Positions 1 through 7,421 are shown, counted from the first letter of the stretch. The stretch: 18,321 nt of DNA from Bacillota bacterium (GCA_023443025.1 JAEZWM010000002.1:1-18321), one strand, 5' to 3'. The notes: a model not told the origin generated them from the sequence alone. Translations and numbers: made by a program.

Positions 1-38
1 CTTTTATAACCTTTATGTTAATTACTCTTTTTTATGGG

Positions 39-44
39 TATAAT
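39..44 (+). promoter_or_regulatory. -10 box of glutaredoxin promoter
   Basis: A perfect TATAAT lies 38 bases before the chosen ATG at 82. No convincing -35 box is visible upstream, and the window edge limits the view. Because this box lies inside the longer reading frame that opens at 34, it argues that translation really begins at 82. Confidence 0.5.
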
Positions 45-81
45 ACACATGAGAAATTTTTTTATGAAAGGGGAATTAGTA

Positions 82-312
82 ATGTCTGAAATTATTGTTT
101 ATTCAAGTGACACCTGTCCATACTGTACGTATCTAAAGGACTACTTAAAAGAAAAAAACGTAGAGTTTACTGAAAGAAATATTACCAAGGATATGGAAGC
201 TAGAAAAGAACTCATGAATATGGGACATATGGGTGTTCCTGTTACTATAATAGAAGGCCAAGAAGTTGTTGGTTTTGACCAAGCTAAACTTGATCAATTA
301 TTAAAACTATAA
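82..312 (+). CDS. Glutaredoxin-like thiol-disulfide protein (YruB/NrdH-like)
   Basis: A 76-residue cytoplasmic thioredoxin-fold protein expected to reduce disulfides or donate electrons to a reductase partner. The redox motif CPYC is at residues 12-15, right after the first beta strand. The cis-proline motif GVPV and the C-terminal GFDQAKLDQLL pattern match the small YruB-type glutaredoxins. An in-frame ATG at 34 would add 16 residues but overlaps the -10 box and lacks a ribosome binding site. The ATG at 82 has AAAGGGG eight bases upstream and gives the usual family length. It is a single-gene unit closed by a terminator and converges on the DUF1858 gene. The fold is certain; the physiological partner (ribonucleotide reductase, peroxiredoxin or other) cannot be told. 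Confidence 0.9.
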   Translation: MSEIIVYSSDTCPYCTYLKDYLKEKNVEFTERNITKDMEARKELMNMGHMGVPVTIIEGQEVVGFDQAKLDQLLKL

Positions 313-320
313 AAAAATAG

Positions 321-347
321 ACCGGAGCAAATGCTCCGGTTCTAATT
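321..347. terminator. Bidirectional terminator between convergent genes
   Basis: A perfect 8-bp stem (ACCGGAGC with GCTCCGGT, loop AAAT) is followed by a T-rich run on the + strand. It is preceded by seven A residues, which give a U tract on the - strand. It can therefore end both the glutaredoxin and the DUF1858 transcripts. Confidence 0.9.
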
Positions 348-350
348 TTT

Positions 351-545
351 TTATGCTAAGTTTGCGTTTAAGTTTTTGATTAGCTCGTCTAGGTTAAGAT
401 TATGAACTTGTGCAGCTTCTTCCAATGTTTCCATTTGGCTTGCCGGACAACCTACACAACCTAGACCTGCAGCGAATAATACGTCTATCGCTCCTGGCAC
501 ATCTCTGACAATATCAGCAATAATCATATCTTTTGTTACTTTCAT
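351..545 (-). CDS. DUF1858 redox-disulfide protein
   Basis: A 64-residue protein of the DUF1858 family, also called hybrid-cluster-associated (prismane-associated) redox disulfide proteins. The start MKVTKDMIIADIV and the compact helical pattern are typical, and the family's C-x-x-C pair is C30-V-G-C33 followed by P-A. Family members occur in anaerobes and are thought to work in redox or metal chemistry; no reaction has been firmly assigned. The ATG has an ideal AAGGAGGT site (551-558 on the opposite strand) and its own promoter in the short gap after the HesB-like gene. It may be cotranscribed with that gene as well as transcribed alone. The protein is full length for the family. No hybrid-cluster protein gene lies in the window. 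Confidence 0.85.
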   Translation of the reverse strand: MKVTKDMIIADIVRDVPGAIDVLFAAGLGCVGCPASQMETLEEAAQVHNLNLDELIKNLNANLA

Positions 546-574
546 TTTGTACCTCCTTAGGTGATGATATTCAT

Positions 575-603
575 ATTATACTATTTTACTCGGGTTTATT
601 CAA
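575..603 (-). promoter_or_regulatory. Sigma-A type promoter for the DUF1858 gene
   Basis: Read on the minus strand: TTGAAT (603-598), a 17-base spacer, then a perfect TATAAT (580-575). The -35 box overlaps the stop codon of the upstream HesB-like gene. The start site would fall about 20-25 bases before the AAGGAGGT ribosome binding site. Confidence 0.6.
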
Positions 604-919
604 CATCTTCCAGTTCGGATGGAAAACAAGCGTCTAACTTCGTTTCAACCGGATTTACTATAAAGCCTTGACTCAATCCTTCTGATTCATAATCTACTGA
701 TATTCTGTCGAACATTTCAGCTTCTTCATCACTCATTAAAAATTTAAAACCATCTTGTTCGAAAATCTCCAGTCCATCGTTATTTGATGTCAATGACATT
801 GACAAGACTGCACCATTGCAGTCGTATTTCACCATTTTAATTGCTAAAAATTTACTGTCTTTATCCTCTATGCTTTGTTCCAAGATGTTTTTAGCGTTAT
901 TTGATAAATCTATAATCAC
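596..919 (-). CDS. HesB/IscA-like protein with incomplete cysteine set
   Basis: A 107-residue acidic protein that resembles HesB/IscA iron-sulfur assembly proteins in length and layout: an early helix, a beta-rich core with C34 in the K-Y-D-C-N-G segment, the G-F-I-V-N-P segment typical of the second half, and a C-terminal cysteine (C98). True A-type carriers have three ligands, the last two as C-G-C near the C terminus. Here only one of that pair remains (C98-F-P), so cluster binding in the classical manner is doubtful. Translation starts at a GTG (919-917) preceded by AGGAG seven bases upstream. It lies immediately upstream of the DUF1858 gene on the same strand, which suggests a shared redox role. 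Family assignment comes from pattern only and is moderate. Confidence 0.6.
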   Translation of the reverse strand: MIIDLSNNAKNILEQSIEDKDSKFLAIKMVKYDCNGAVLSMSLTSNNDGLEIFEQDGFKFLMSDEEAEMFDRISVDYESEGLSQGFIVNPVETKLDACFPSELEDVE

Positions 920-955
920 TTAATCACTCCTATTTTTCATAATGTCTTATGTGTA

Positions 956-982
956 TTGATACCCACTATCATATAATATAAT
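956..982 (+). promoter_or_regulatory. mgtE: Candidate promoter for mgtE
   Basis: TTGATA (956-961) and TATAAT (977-982) are separated by 15 bases, slightly short of the optimum. A second overlapping TATAAT is at 972-977. The leader to the ATG at 1067 is about 75-80 bases, too short for the magnesium-sensing M-box riboswitch often found before Mg transporters, and I see no M-box pattern. Confidence 0.45.
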
Positions 983-1066
983 CATGTCTTTTTAATTGTA
1001 GTGAAATATGATAAAATTAGATGTTGTATAAGATTTTATAATGCACTGTTGTATTGGGGTGATTTA

Positions 1067-2404
1067 ATGATAGAAATAGATGAAATTCTGGAACTTATAA
1101 GGGATAGGAGTTATGTTCTATTAAAAAAAAGGCTGACTGAAATGCTGGACGTAGATATTGCGGACTTAATTCACCAGCTTGACTCTACAGACTCTTTAAT
1201 AATATTTAGGCTACTTAGCAAGGATCAGGCTGCAATGGTATTTACTGAGCTTGAACCTGAGTTTCAAATGAGAATTGTTGAAAGTTCAACTGATTCTGAA
1301 GTAAGTAGAATTATCAATGAAATGTATATGGATGATATGGTTGATTTCATTGAGGAAATGCCTGCAAATGCTGTAAAAAAAATACTTAGAAACACCACAC
1401 CTCAAAACAGGGAGACAATCAATCAAATACTAAACTATCCTGAAAAGAGTGCCGGCACTATAATGACCACAGAGTACGTGGTCTTAAAGCAAGGGCTCAC
1501 AGTAAAACAGGCGCTTGATTATATAAATAAAAATGGCGTTGACAAGGTGACTATCTACACTTGCTATGTTACAGATGCTCAGAGAAAACTGCTGGGATTT
1601 GTTTCGCTAAGGATGATTTTAACGGCTGATTTGGATGCTAAAATCGGAGATATAATGGAAGAAGACGTAGTATACGTTCATACTCTTGACGACCAGGAAG
1701 AGGTTTCAGAATTATTTATAAAATACGGGTTTACCGTTGTGCCTGTAGTTGATGAAGAAACAAGGATGGTTGGAATTATAACCGTAGACGATATCATCGA
1801 TGTAATTGAGGAAGAGGACACGGAAGACTTTCACAAGATGGCGGGTATATCACCTACAGAAGAAAAATATCTGAATACAAGTTTTATATCTTTAAGCAAG
1901 CATAGGATTACCTGGCTATTAATATTAATGGTCACTTCGACGATTACAGGAAGTATAATAGACTCTTTCGAAGAGGTGCTTGCTGCATATATGATACTTA
2001 ATACTTTTGTTCCCATGCTGATGGGTACGGGGGGGAACTCGGGAAATCAGTCCTCAACTCTTGTGATTCGTGGTATGGCCACCGGAGAGATAGCGCTGTC
2101 GGACTGGAGAAGAGTTCTAAAAAAAGAATTTCTTGTAGCACTACTTGTTGGATCGATACTTGCAGTTGTAAACCTTGCAAGAGTTGTGGTTATTAATAAG
2201 GTGGGCTTTGATGTAGCTATCGTGGTTTCGGCTACGATGATGCTAACGGTAATGTCTGCGATGGTAGTTGGAGGCATGCTTCCAATACTAGCTGCAAAGT
2301 TTAAATTAGACCCTGCAATAATGGCTGCACCGCTGATAACCACTATAGTTGATGCTAGCTGTTTAATCATTTATTTTAATATTGCTTCCAGATTATTATT
2401 CTAA
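1067..2404 (+). CDS. mgtE: Magnesium transporter MgtE
   Basis: A 445-residue Mg2+ channel/transporter of the inner membrane with the full MgtE layout. There is a cytoplasmic N domain of helical repeats (about 1-125), then two CBS domains (about 125-250, with G-T-I-M-T and V-G-I-I-T-V-D-D-I signatures), then the acidic plug-helix region EEEDTEDF. The membrane domain starts near H279 and has the G-x-G-G-N-S-G-N-Q pore-region motif around residue 325. A late V-D-A-S-C-L-I-I-Y-F segment carries the conserved pore aspartate region. Cytoplasmic Mg2+ binding to the N and CBS domains closes the pore in characterised relatives. The frame extends upstream to a GTG at 1001. ATG 1067 is preferred: it has GGGGTGA just upstream and gives a typical MgtE N terminus. 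No terminator is visible before the veg promoters. Confidence 0.95.
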   Translation: MIEIDEILELIRDRSYVLLKKRLTEMLDVDIADLIHQLDSTDSLIIFRLLSKDQAAMVFTELEPEFQMRIVESSTDSEVSRIINEMYMDDMVDFIEEMPANAVKKILRNTTPQNRETINQILNYPEKSAGTIMTTEYVVLKQGLTVKQALDYINKNGVDKVTIYTCYVTDAQRKLLGFVSLRMILTADLDAKIGDIMEEDVVYVHTLDDQEEVSELFIKYGFTVVPVVDEETRMVGIITVDDIIDVIEEEDTEDFHKMAGISPTEEKYLNTSFISLSKHRITWLLILMVTSTITGSIIDSFEEVLAAYMILNTFVPMLMGTGGNSGNQSSTLVIRGMATGEIALSDWRRVLKKEFLVALLVGSILAVVNLARVVVINKVGFDVAIVVSATMMLTVMSAMVVGGMLPILAAKFKLDPAIMAAPLITTIVDASCLIIYFNIASRLLF

Positions 2405-2427
2405 TTGAATTTTGTGTAAAATTATTG

Positions 2428-2456
2428 TTGACAATGATTTAAACTTATTGTATAAT
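2428..2456 (+). promoter_or_regulatory. veg: Perfect-consensus promoter P1 upstream of veg
   Basis: TTGACA (2428-2433), exactly 17 bases, TATAAT (2451-2456): a fully consensus sigma-A promoter. It starts only 23 bases after the mgtE stop codon. Confidence 0.85.
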
Positions 2457-2468
2457 ATTTAATTTTGC

Positions 2469-2497
2469 TTGACTATTGCGCCTTTTTGTAATATAAT
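2469..2497 (+). promoter_or_regulatory. veg: Second tandem promoter P2 upstream of veg
   Basis: TTGACT (2469-2474), 17 bases, TATAAT (2492-2497). It lies 41 bases downstream of P1 and differs from consensus at one base. The expected start near 2504 leaves a leader of about 38 bases before the veg start codon. Confidence 0.85.
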
Positions 2498-2541
2498 GTT
2501 AACTAGGTAAATTTTATTTACATTATGGAAGGTGTGATAAC

Positions 2542-2781
2542 TTGAAGCATACAGACAGCCTGGACAATATTAAAACAGAAGTCCAAGAAAATATCGGTAA
2601 GAAGGTAATTCTTAGAGCCGATAAAGGCAGGAGACGAATCGTTACGAACGAAGGTGTTATAGTTGACGCCTATCCTAATATTTTTATCGTTAGGATAAAC
2701 AATCAGTTTGATGTTGAAAGGACTATTTCTTATTCATATTCTGATATTCTAACATCAACAGTAGAAGTGAAAATTTGTTAA
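2542..2781 (+). CDS. veg: Veg protein
   Basis: A 79-residue protein of the Veg family, found in most Firmicutes just upstream of ispE. Recognisable family blocks are G-K-K-V-I-L-R-A-D-K-G-R-R-R, the A-Y-P-N-I-F-I-V segment and the S-Y-S-Y-S-D-I-L-T-S-T-V-E ending. In Bacillus subtilis Veg promotes biofilm matrix gene expression by weakening the SinR repressor; whether that role holds here is unknown. The start codon is TTG at 2542, with GGAAGGTG eight bases upstream; no in-frame ATG would retain the conserved N terminus. It is transcribed from two strong tandem promoters and ends at a long perfect hairpin, so it is probably a very highly expressed single-gene unit. Confidence 0.92.
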   Translation: MKHTDSLDNIKTEVQENIGKKVILRADKGRRRIVTNEGVIVDAYPNIFIVRINNQFDVERTISYSYSDILTSTVEVKIC

Positions 2782-2790
2782 GATAAACCC

Positions 2791-2828
2791 ATAAAGAAAC
2801 CGAAGGCAAACTCCTTCGGTTTCTTTAT
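2791..2828. terminator. Strong bidirectional-type terminator after veg
   Basis: A perfect 16-bp stem (2791-2806 with 2813-2828) around the loop CAAACT. The GC-rich core CCGAAGG/CCTTCGG is flanked by A-rich and T-rich arms. It closes the veg transcript and isolates ispE, which has its own -10 boxes. Confidence 0.9.
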
Positions 2829-2870
2829 TGCATGCATTTATGCTCTTATCTCAACTTTTTATCAATTTTA

Positions 2871-2879
2871 TGATATAAT
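2871..2879 (+). promoter_or_regulatory. ispE: Extended -10 promoter candidate for ispE
   Basis: TGA-TATAAT (2871-2879) is an extended -10 element, and a second TATAAT lies at 2894-2899. The -35 match is poor (TCAACT at 2851). One or both probably start the ispE-murI-murJ transcript, which may continue into the sugar genes. Confidence 0.5.
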
Positions 2880-2952
2880 TAATTGGATAATCTTATAATT
2901 ATATTTCTTGATTATAAAAACACTTTTAAAAAGATTCAGATGGAGGTTACGG

Positions 2953-3804
2953 ATGAAGGAGTTAATACTTGACTCATTTGCAAAGATAAACTTGGCTCTT
3001 GAGATTAAAGGAAAAAGAAATGATGGATACCATGATATACATACAATTTTTCAAGAAATAAATATAAGGGATGGTATATACCTTAGACAGGAAAAAGGAG
3101 ATCAGATAGAGATTACCTGTGATTATAAACTGCTCCCTGTACAAGAGGATAATATCGTCTTTACCGTTTGGGATATGATGAAAGAATTATACCACGGAGA
3201 GCCTGGTCTTAGAGTGCATATTGAAAAAAACATACCAATCGCTGCCGGCCTTGCCGGTGGAAGCTCCAATGCTGCAACCATGATCAAAGGACTAAATGAA
3301 CTTTGGAACCTGAATCTTGAATTAGAAGAGATGATGGAGATTGGATCAAAAATCGGTGCGGATGTTCCCTTTTTCTTTTTAGGTGGAACTGCTCTTGGTG
3401 TTGGTAAAGGCGATGAACTCTCCAAATTAAACAGTTTCGCACATAATAAAATCCTTATTGTAAATACCGGTTATGGAATAAGTACTAAGTATGTTTACGA
3501 AAATTATAAAAAGAATCCGGATTTTTATGTGGATTTTGATAATATAATCAGAACTATCAATAACGAGGATTATGAGAGATTATATCCACTCCTAAAAAAT
3601 GAGCTTGAATCAGTAACCATTGCTCTACAGCCTGATATTGGCGAGATTAAATATGAAATGAATAGGCTAGGCGCTAAAACATCACTTATGTGCGGTAGCG
3701 GACCTACCGTTTTTGGAATTTTTGAAGATGAGAATAAGTTAGAAAATGCATTTTTCTATTTTAAAGATAAATTTGATTTAGTATTTAGCACTGAAACGAG
3801 GTAA
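2953..3804 (+). CDS. ispE: 4-diphosphocytidyl-2-C-methyl-D-erythritol kinase IspE
   Basis: A 283-residue GHMP-family kinase that phosphorylates the 2-hydroxyl of CDP-methylerythritol in the non-mevalonate (MEP) pathway for isopentenyl diphosphate, and so for undecaprenyl phosphate. The N-terminal A-K-I-N-L with K11, the glycine-rich ATP loop A-G-L-A-G-G-S-S-N-A (about 98-107), and I-G-A-D-V-P-F with catalytic D137 are all present, along with the C-terminal C-G-S-G-P-T-V motif. The frame opens earlier at a TTG (2908), but ATG 2953 has GGAGG six bases upstream and matches the family N terminus. It sits three bases before murI and just downstream of veg, an arrangement seen in other Firmicutes. 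Presence of this gene means the organism uses the MEP route. Confidence 0.96.
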   Translation: MKELILDSFAKINLALEIKGKRNDGYHDIHTIFQEINIRDGIYLRQEKGDQIEITCDYKLLPVQEDNIVFTVWDMMKELYHGEPGLRVHIEKNIPIAAGLAGGSSNAATMIKGLNELWNLNLELEEMMEIGSKIGADVPFFFLGGTALGVGKGDELSKLNSFAHNKILIVNTGYGISTKYVYENYKKNPDFYVDFDNIIRTINNEDYERLYPLLKNELESVTIALQPDIGEIKYEMNRLGAKTSLMCGSGPTVFGIFEDENKLENAFFYFKDKFDLVFSTETR

Positions 3805-3807
3805 ATT

Positions 3808-4602
3808 ATGGACACAAGACCTATTGGAGTTTTTGACTCCGGGATTGGAGGAGTCACGGTTCTAAGCGAGATCCAGAAGCTGCTTCCAAAGGAAAATCTT
3901 ATATATTATGCAGATACTGCAAGGGTCCCTTATGGCCCGAGACCACAGGAGGAGATTAAGGATTTTTCACTCCAAGCGGTAGACTTTTTAATGAAGAAAA
4001 ATATAAAACTACTTGTAATAGCATGTAATACCGTCACTGCTGTTGCATATGATTATATTGCCAAAAATGTAGATATACCGGTGATTGGCGTTATAGATCC
4101 CGGTGTCAGAGCGGTGATGAATGCAGGCGAGATTAAAAATCTTGGTTTAATTGCTACCAAAGCTACAGTAGATTCACAAGCATATCAGAAAAGATTGTCA
4201 TCGCTTGAAAAATCGATCGTCGTTAATGCCAAGGCATGCCCGATGCTTGTTTCAATCGTCGAGGAAGGCTGGGCAGATACGGAGATTTCGAAACTCATAG
4301 TTGAAAAGTATTTAGAAGAGCTGAAAAATGACGGTATCGATGCTCTAATACTTGCTTGTACTCACTTCCCGGTTCTAAGAAATCAAATAGAGGATTATCT
4401 GGAAGATATAAGGATAATTGATCCTGCTCGTGAGACAGCTCTCGAACTTGAACGAGTGCTTATTTCAAGAGATCTTCTCAATCAATCGGATCAAGACGGA
4501 GAGGTTGAGTTTTATGTCAGCGATAGGGCTGAAAAGTTTAAATCCATTGCTATGAACCTAGTGGATGTAGATAGAGTGGATGAGGTAGAAATAGGATATT
4601 AG
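3808..4602 (+). CDS. murI: Glutamate racemase MurI
   Basis: A 264-residue cytoplasmic enzyme converting L-glutamate to D-glutamate, which MurD adds to the peptidoglycan stem peptide. The two catalytic cysteines lie in I-A-C73-N-T and L-A-C184-T-H-F-P-V-L. The N-terminal F-D-S-G-I-G-G with D10, and A-D-T-A-R-V-P-Y-G, complete the substrate pocket signature. The length is normal and nothing is missing. It begins three bases after ispE; the GAGGT ribosome binding site overlaps the ispE stop, so the two are cotranscribed. It is followed by an 82-base gap with a possible RNA fold, then murJ, giving a small cell-wall group. Confidence 0.97.
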   Translation: MDTRPIGVFDSGIGGVTVLSEIQKLLPKENLIYYADTARVPYGPRPQEEIKDFSLQAVDFLMKKNIKLLVIACNTVTAVAYDYIAKNVDIPVIGVIDPGVRAVMNAGEIKNLGLIATKATVDSQAYQKRLSSLEKSIVVNAKACPMLVSIVEEGWADTEISKLIVEKYLEELKNDGIDALILACTHFPVLRNQIEDYLEDIRIIDPARETALELERVLISRDLLNQSDQDGEVEFYVSDRAEKFKSIAMNLVDVDRVDEVEIGY

Positions 4603-4648
4603 TCTTCTTCAGAACTGAGTTGTCAGACACCTATCTGAATTAAGAAGA
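4603..4648 (+). repeat. Imperfect inverted repeat between murI and murJ
   Basis: TCTTCTT-CAG (4603-4612) can pair with CTG-(AATT)-AAGAAGA (4635-4648): 7 plus 3 pairs with a four-base bulge. The enclosed region holds a small hairpin, CTGA-GTTG-TCAG (4615-4626). There is no U run after it, so it is not a standard terminator. It may be a leader or mRNA-processing structure before murJ, or chance. Confidence 0.35.
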
Positions 4649-4684
4649 GTATTATACTATTCTTCAAAACATTGGAGGATTTGT

Positions 4685-6208
4685 ATGGATAAAAAGAATA
4701 TTGCTAAAGCTTCGATTATGATAGCTGCTGCGGGTATACTCTCAAAAGCAATGGGCGCTTTTAGGGTTATGGTAATAGGCTGGAAGTTTGGGCAGGGACT
4801 TGAAACGGATGCCTACAACGCAGCTGTGCAGGTAACATCCATAAGTATGGGAATAATCGCTGCTGCAGTACTTACGGCTCTAGTGCCCGCACTTGCACAG
4901 ATTAAGGAGAGGCATGGAGTCAGAGGTAAGTTTAAGTTTTTCAATAATGTTACAAATATAGTAATCGTACTATCGCTACTAATTATGGCGGGAGTATATA
5001 TATTCGCCCCTCAGCTTATCAAGATAATGTTTACGAAGTTTGACGGGGAAAAGTTTGATCTGGCAGTTAAATTAACTAGGCTTGGAATTCCGATTATCAT
5101 TTCACTAGCCTTGCAGAATCTTGTAACGGGGTATTTGCATTCGTTCAATGTTTATGGTCCGTATGCATTTATGGGAATCCCTTACAATTTAACTTTTTTC
5201 GTGTTTTTGTTCTTAATGCCGCTAAGCATTGAAGGACTTGTAGTAACTACGATAATAGCTACGCTGTCACAGTTCTTAATACAGGTACCTGCTACTTTTA
5301 GAACCGGTTACAGATGGAGACCCTTAATTGATGTAAAGGATCCATACATGGCAAGAACTATGGAACTTGTGATACCTGTGGCAATAGGACAAGCAGTACA
5401 ACAGATAAATATCATTGTTGATAGAAACCTGGCTTCAGGTCTTGCTGACGGGGTTATATCGGGTATGGATAATGCTACCAAGGTAAATGATGCTATACTT
5501 GCAATCTTTATAGCCGGATTTACTACGGTAATGTTCCCGCTACTTTCAGAAGCATTTGAAAAGAAGGATAACGCTAGAATTGTCGATTTGATTGACGATG
5601 GGATAGGAGCTGTGTTTTTGATTACTGTTCCTGCTACTGTTGGAATTATGACTCTATCTAAAGACTTAATTCAGGTCATGTTTGAAAGAAATATGTTTAC
5701 TCATGAGGACACTTTGGTTACAGCAGGAGCGTTTTTCTTTTACAGCATGGGCTTAACCGGAATGGGTCTAAGGATGATGTTTACTAAGGTTTACTATAGT
5801 TTACACGACTCTAAAACGCCTATGATCAACGGTTTTATAGCCGTGGCTATAAATATAGTACTAAACTTTATACTCGTTAGATATATGCAGCACAGAGGGC
5901 TGGCACTTGCGACTTCTGTAGCTATGACCGTTGCAACTTTTATTCTAATTGTACAGCTTAAAAGAAAGCTTCCGGATATGAATTTTACATCTTATGGAAT
6001 TGAGTTTTTAAAAGTTTTGGTATCGGCCATCGTTATGGGAGCAGTGGTAATATTTTTAAACTCAACGCTTTTAAGAACCGGAATAAGCCCAATCTTAAGA
6101 ATTGGTGCTGTAGTTGGTTCTGCTTGCGTAGTGTATGCTATCATGGTCATATTAGTTAGAGTTAGAGCTGTAAATGTTTATTTGGGAAGATTTTTAAAGA
6201 GATCGTAG
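4685..6208 (+). CDS. murJ: MurJ/MviN-family lipid II flippase
   Basis: A 507-residue polytopic membrane protein of the MOP superfamily, with about 14 hydrophobic segments spread along its length. The N terminus, with I-L-S-K-A-M-G-A-F-R and the G-L-E-T-D-A-Y-N-A-A segment, is characteristic of MviN/MurJ. Characterised members flip undecaprenyl-diphosphate-linked peptidoglycan precursor across the membrane. The ATG has GGAGG six bases upstream. The 22-base gap to the following aminotransferase, with no terminator, suggests read-through into the sugar cluster. Because no Wzx-type flippase occurs in that cluster, this protein could be the flippase for its product instead of, or as well as, lipid II; sequence alone cannot decide. 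Neighbouring murI favours the peptidoglycan role. Confidence 0.9.
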   Translation: MDKKNIAKASIMIAAAGILSKAMGAFRVMVIGWKFGQGLETDAYNAAVQVTSISMGIIAAAVLTALVPALAQIKERHGVRGKFKFFNNVTNIVIVLSLLIMAGVYIFAPQLIKIMFTKFDGEKFDLAVKLTRLGIPIIISLALQNLVTGYLHSFNVYGPYAFMGIPYNLTFFVFLFLMPLSIEGLVVTTIIATLSQFLIQVPATFRTGYRWRPLIDVKDPYMARTMELVIPVAIGQAVQQINIIVDRNLASGLADGVISGMDNATKVNDAILAIFIAGFTTVMFPLLSEAFEKKDNARIVDLIDDGIGAVFLITVPATVGIMTLSKDLIQVMFERNMFTHEDTLVTAGAFFFYSMGLTGMGLRMMFTKVYYSLHDSKTPMINGFIAVAINIVLNFILVRYMQHRGLALATSVAMTVATFILIVQLKRKLPDMNFTSYGIEFLKVLVSAIVMGAVVIFLNSTLLRTGISPILRIGAVVGSACVVYAIMVILVRVRAVNVYLGRFLKRS

Positions 6209-6230
6209 TAATTTTAAAAAAGGAGTTAAG

Positions 6231-7421
6231 ATGAATATTCAGTTTTCACCACCTGATATCTCACAAATGGAGATTGATGAAGTTGTTGACACCCTAAAAT
6301 CCGGTTGGATTACGACCGGTCCAAAAACAAAAAAATTTGAGAAACAAATAGCTAATTATGTGAATACAAATTCAGCAGTATGTTTAAACTCTGCTACGGC
6401 TGCAATGGAGATGAGCCTAAGATACCTTGGAATAGGTCCTGGTGATGAGGTAATAACTACTCCTTACACCTATAGTGCTTCCGCATCGGTAATTACACAT
6501 GTTGGAGCCAAGGTGGTCATGGTCGATATTGCAGAGGAAGGATTTGAGATGGATTATGAGAAACTGGCTGAAGCCATAACTCCTAATACTAAAGCCATCA
6601 TTCCTGTGGATATTGGTGGAGTTCCTTGTGATTATGAGAGGATAATAGAAATTCTTGAGTCTAAAAAATCTATTTTCAAAATAGAAAATGAAATTCAAGA
6701 AAGAGTTGGTAGAGTTGCAGTCGTCGCTGATGCTGCTCATTCATTCGGTGCTAAATACAAAGATAAGCATGTTGCTGAGTGGGCTGACCTTACTTGTTAT
6801 TCTTTCCATGCTGTAAAGAATTTGACAACTGCTGAGGGCGGTGCTGTTACTTGGAGACGCGGACTATTTGAAGATGAAGAAGCTTATCAAGAGTTTCAAC
6901 TATTGTCTCTTCATGGACAAAACAAAGATGCATTAGCCAAGATGCAGCTTGGTGCGTGGGAGTATGACATAGTTGCTCCTAATTATAAATGCAATATGAC
7001 CGATATAATGGCGGCTCTGGGAATTGCACAGCTTAAGAGATATCCTGAACTGCTAGAGAGAAGATTTGAAATCATAGATAAATTCAATTCTGCTTTTGAA
7101 GGAAGCATAGTAAAACCAATGCTGCATAAGACGGAAGATAAGACGGGTACCGGTCATCTATATATCGTAAACTTAGAAGGCTATAAAGAAAATGACAGAA
7201 ACTGCGTAATCGTTGAGATGGCAGAGAGAGGAATTGCCACTAATGTTCATTATAAACCGCTTCCTATGCACACGGCGTATAAAAATTTAGGTTTTGATAT
7301 TAGATATTATCCAAATGCTTATAATAGATACGAAAATGCAATGACACTCCCACTCCATACATTATTGAGTGATATGGATGTGGACTTTATAATAACCACT
7401 CTTTTAGACATTGTAAAATAG
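6231..7421 (+). CDS. DegT/DnrJ/EryC1 sugar aminotransferase (PglE-like)
   Basis: A 396-residue PLP-dependent aminotransferase of the nucleotide-sugar family. K196 in S-F-H-A-V-K-N-L forms the internal aldimine; V-A-D-A-A-H-S-F-G-A supplies the cofactor-contacting aspartate, and L-N-S-A-T-A-A-M-E the phosphate site. The N-terminal S-G-W-I-T-T-G-P is typical of enzymes aminating C4 of 4-keto-6-deoxy UDP-HexNAc (PglE, PseC and similar). A charged stretch at about 140-160 lengthens the protein relative to the second DegT enzyme in this cluster. The likely substrate is the 4-keto sugar made by the dehydratase at 13191-15035, with glutamate as donor. It is followed nine bases later by the PglC-like transferase, which supports joint action. 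Exact stereochemistry (gluco- or galacto-configured product) is not readable from sequence. Confidence 0.85.
   Translation: MNIQFSPPDISQMEIDEVVDTLKSGWITTGPKTKKFEKQIANYVNTNSAVCLNSATAAMEMSLRYLGIGPGDEVITTPYTYSASASVITHVGAKVVMVDIAEEGFEMDYEKLAEAITPNTKAIIPVDIGGVPCDYERIIEILESKKSIFKIENEIQERVGRVAVVADAAHSFGAKYKDKHVAEWADLTCYSFHAVKNLTTAEGGAVTWRRGLFEDEEAYQEFQLLSLHGQNKDALAKMQLGAWEYDIVAPNYKCNMTDIMAALGIAQLKRYPELLERRFEIIDKFNSAFEGSIVKPMLHKTEDKTGTGHLYIVNLEGYKENDRNCVIVEMAERGIATNVHYKPLPMHTAYKNLGFDIRYYPNAYNRYENAMTLPLHTLLSDMDVDFIITTLLDIVK

Noticed and set aside
34..81. Longer glutaredoxin start at ATG 34
   Set aside because: It overlaps the TATAAT at 39-44 and has no ribosome binding site, while ATG 82 has AAAGGGG and gives the family N terminus.
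920..1000. Minus-strand promoter for the HesB-like gene
   Set aside because: AT-rich hexamers such as TATGAT (973-968) exist, but no -35 partner at good spacing was convincing, so it was not listed as a feature.
1001..1066. Longer MgtE start at GTG 1001
   Set aside because: The extra residues do not look like MgtE and there is no ribosome binding site; ATG 1067 follows GGGGTGA.
983..1066. M-box magnesium riboswitch before mgtE
   Set aside because: The leader from the likely promoter is about 80 bases, too short, and no terminator-antiterminator pair is visible.
2047..2370. Minus-strand open frame inside mgtE
   Set aside because: It is a shadow of the MgtE membrane domain, without a ribosome binding site or recognisable protein pattern. 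The same applies to frames opposite ispE, the DegT genes, wbpD, wbpA and the dehydratase.
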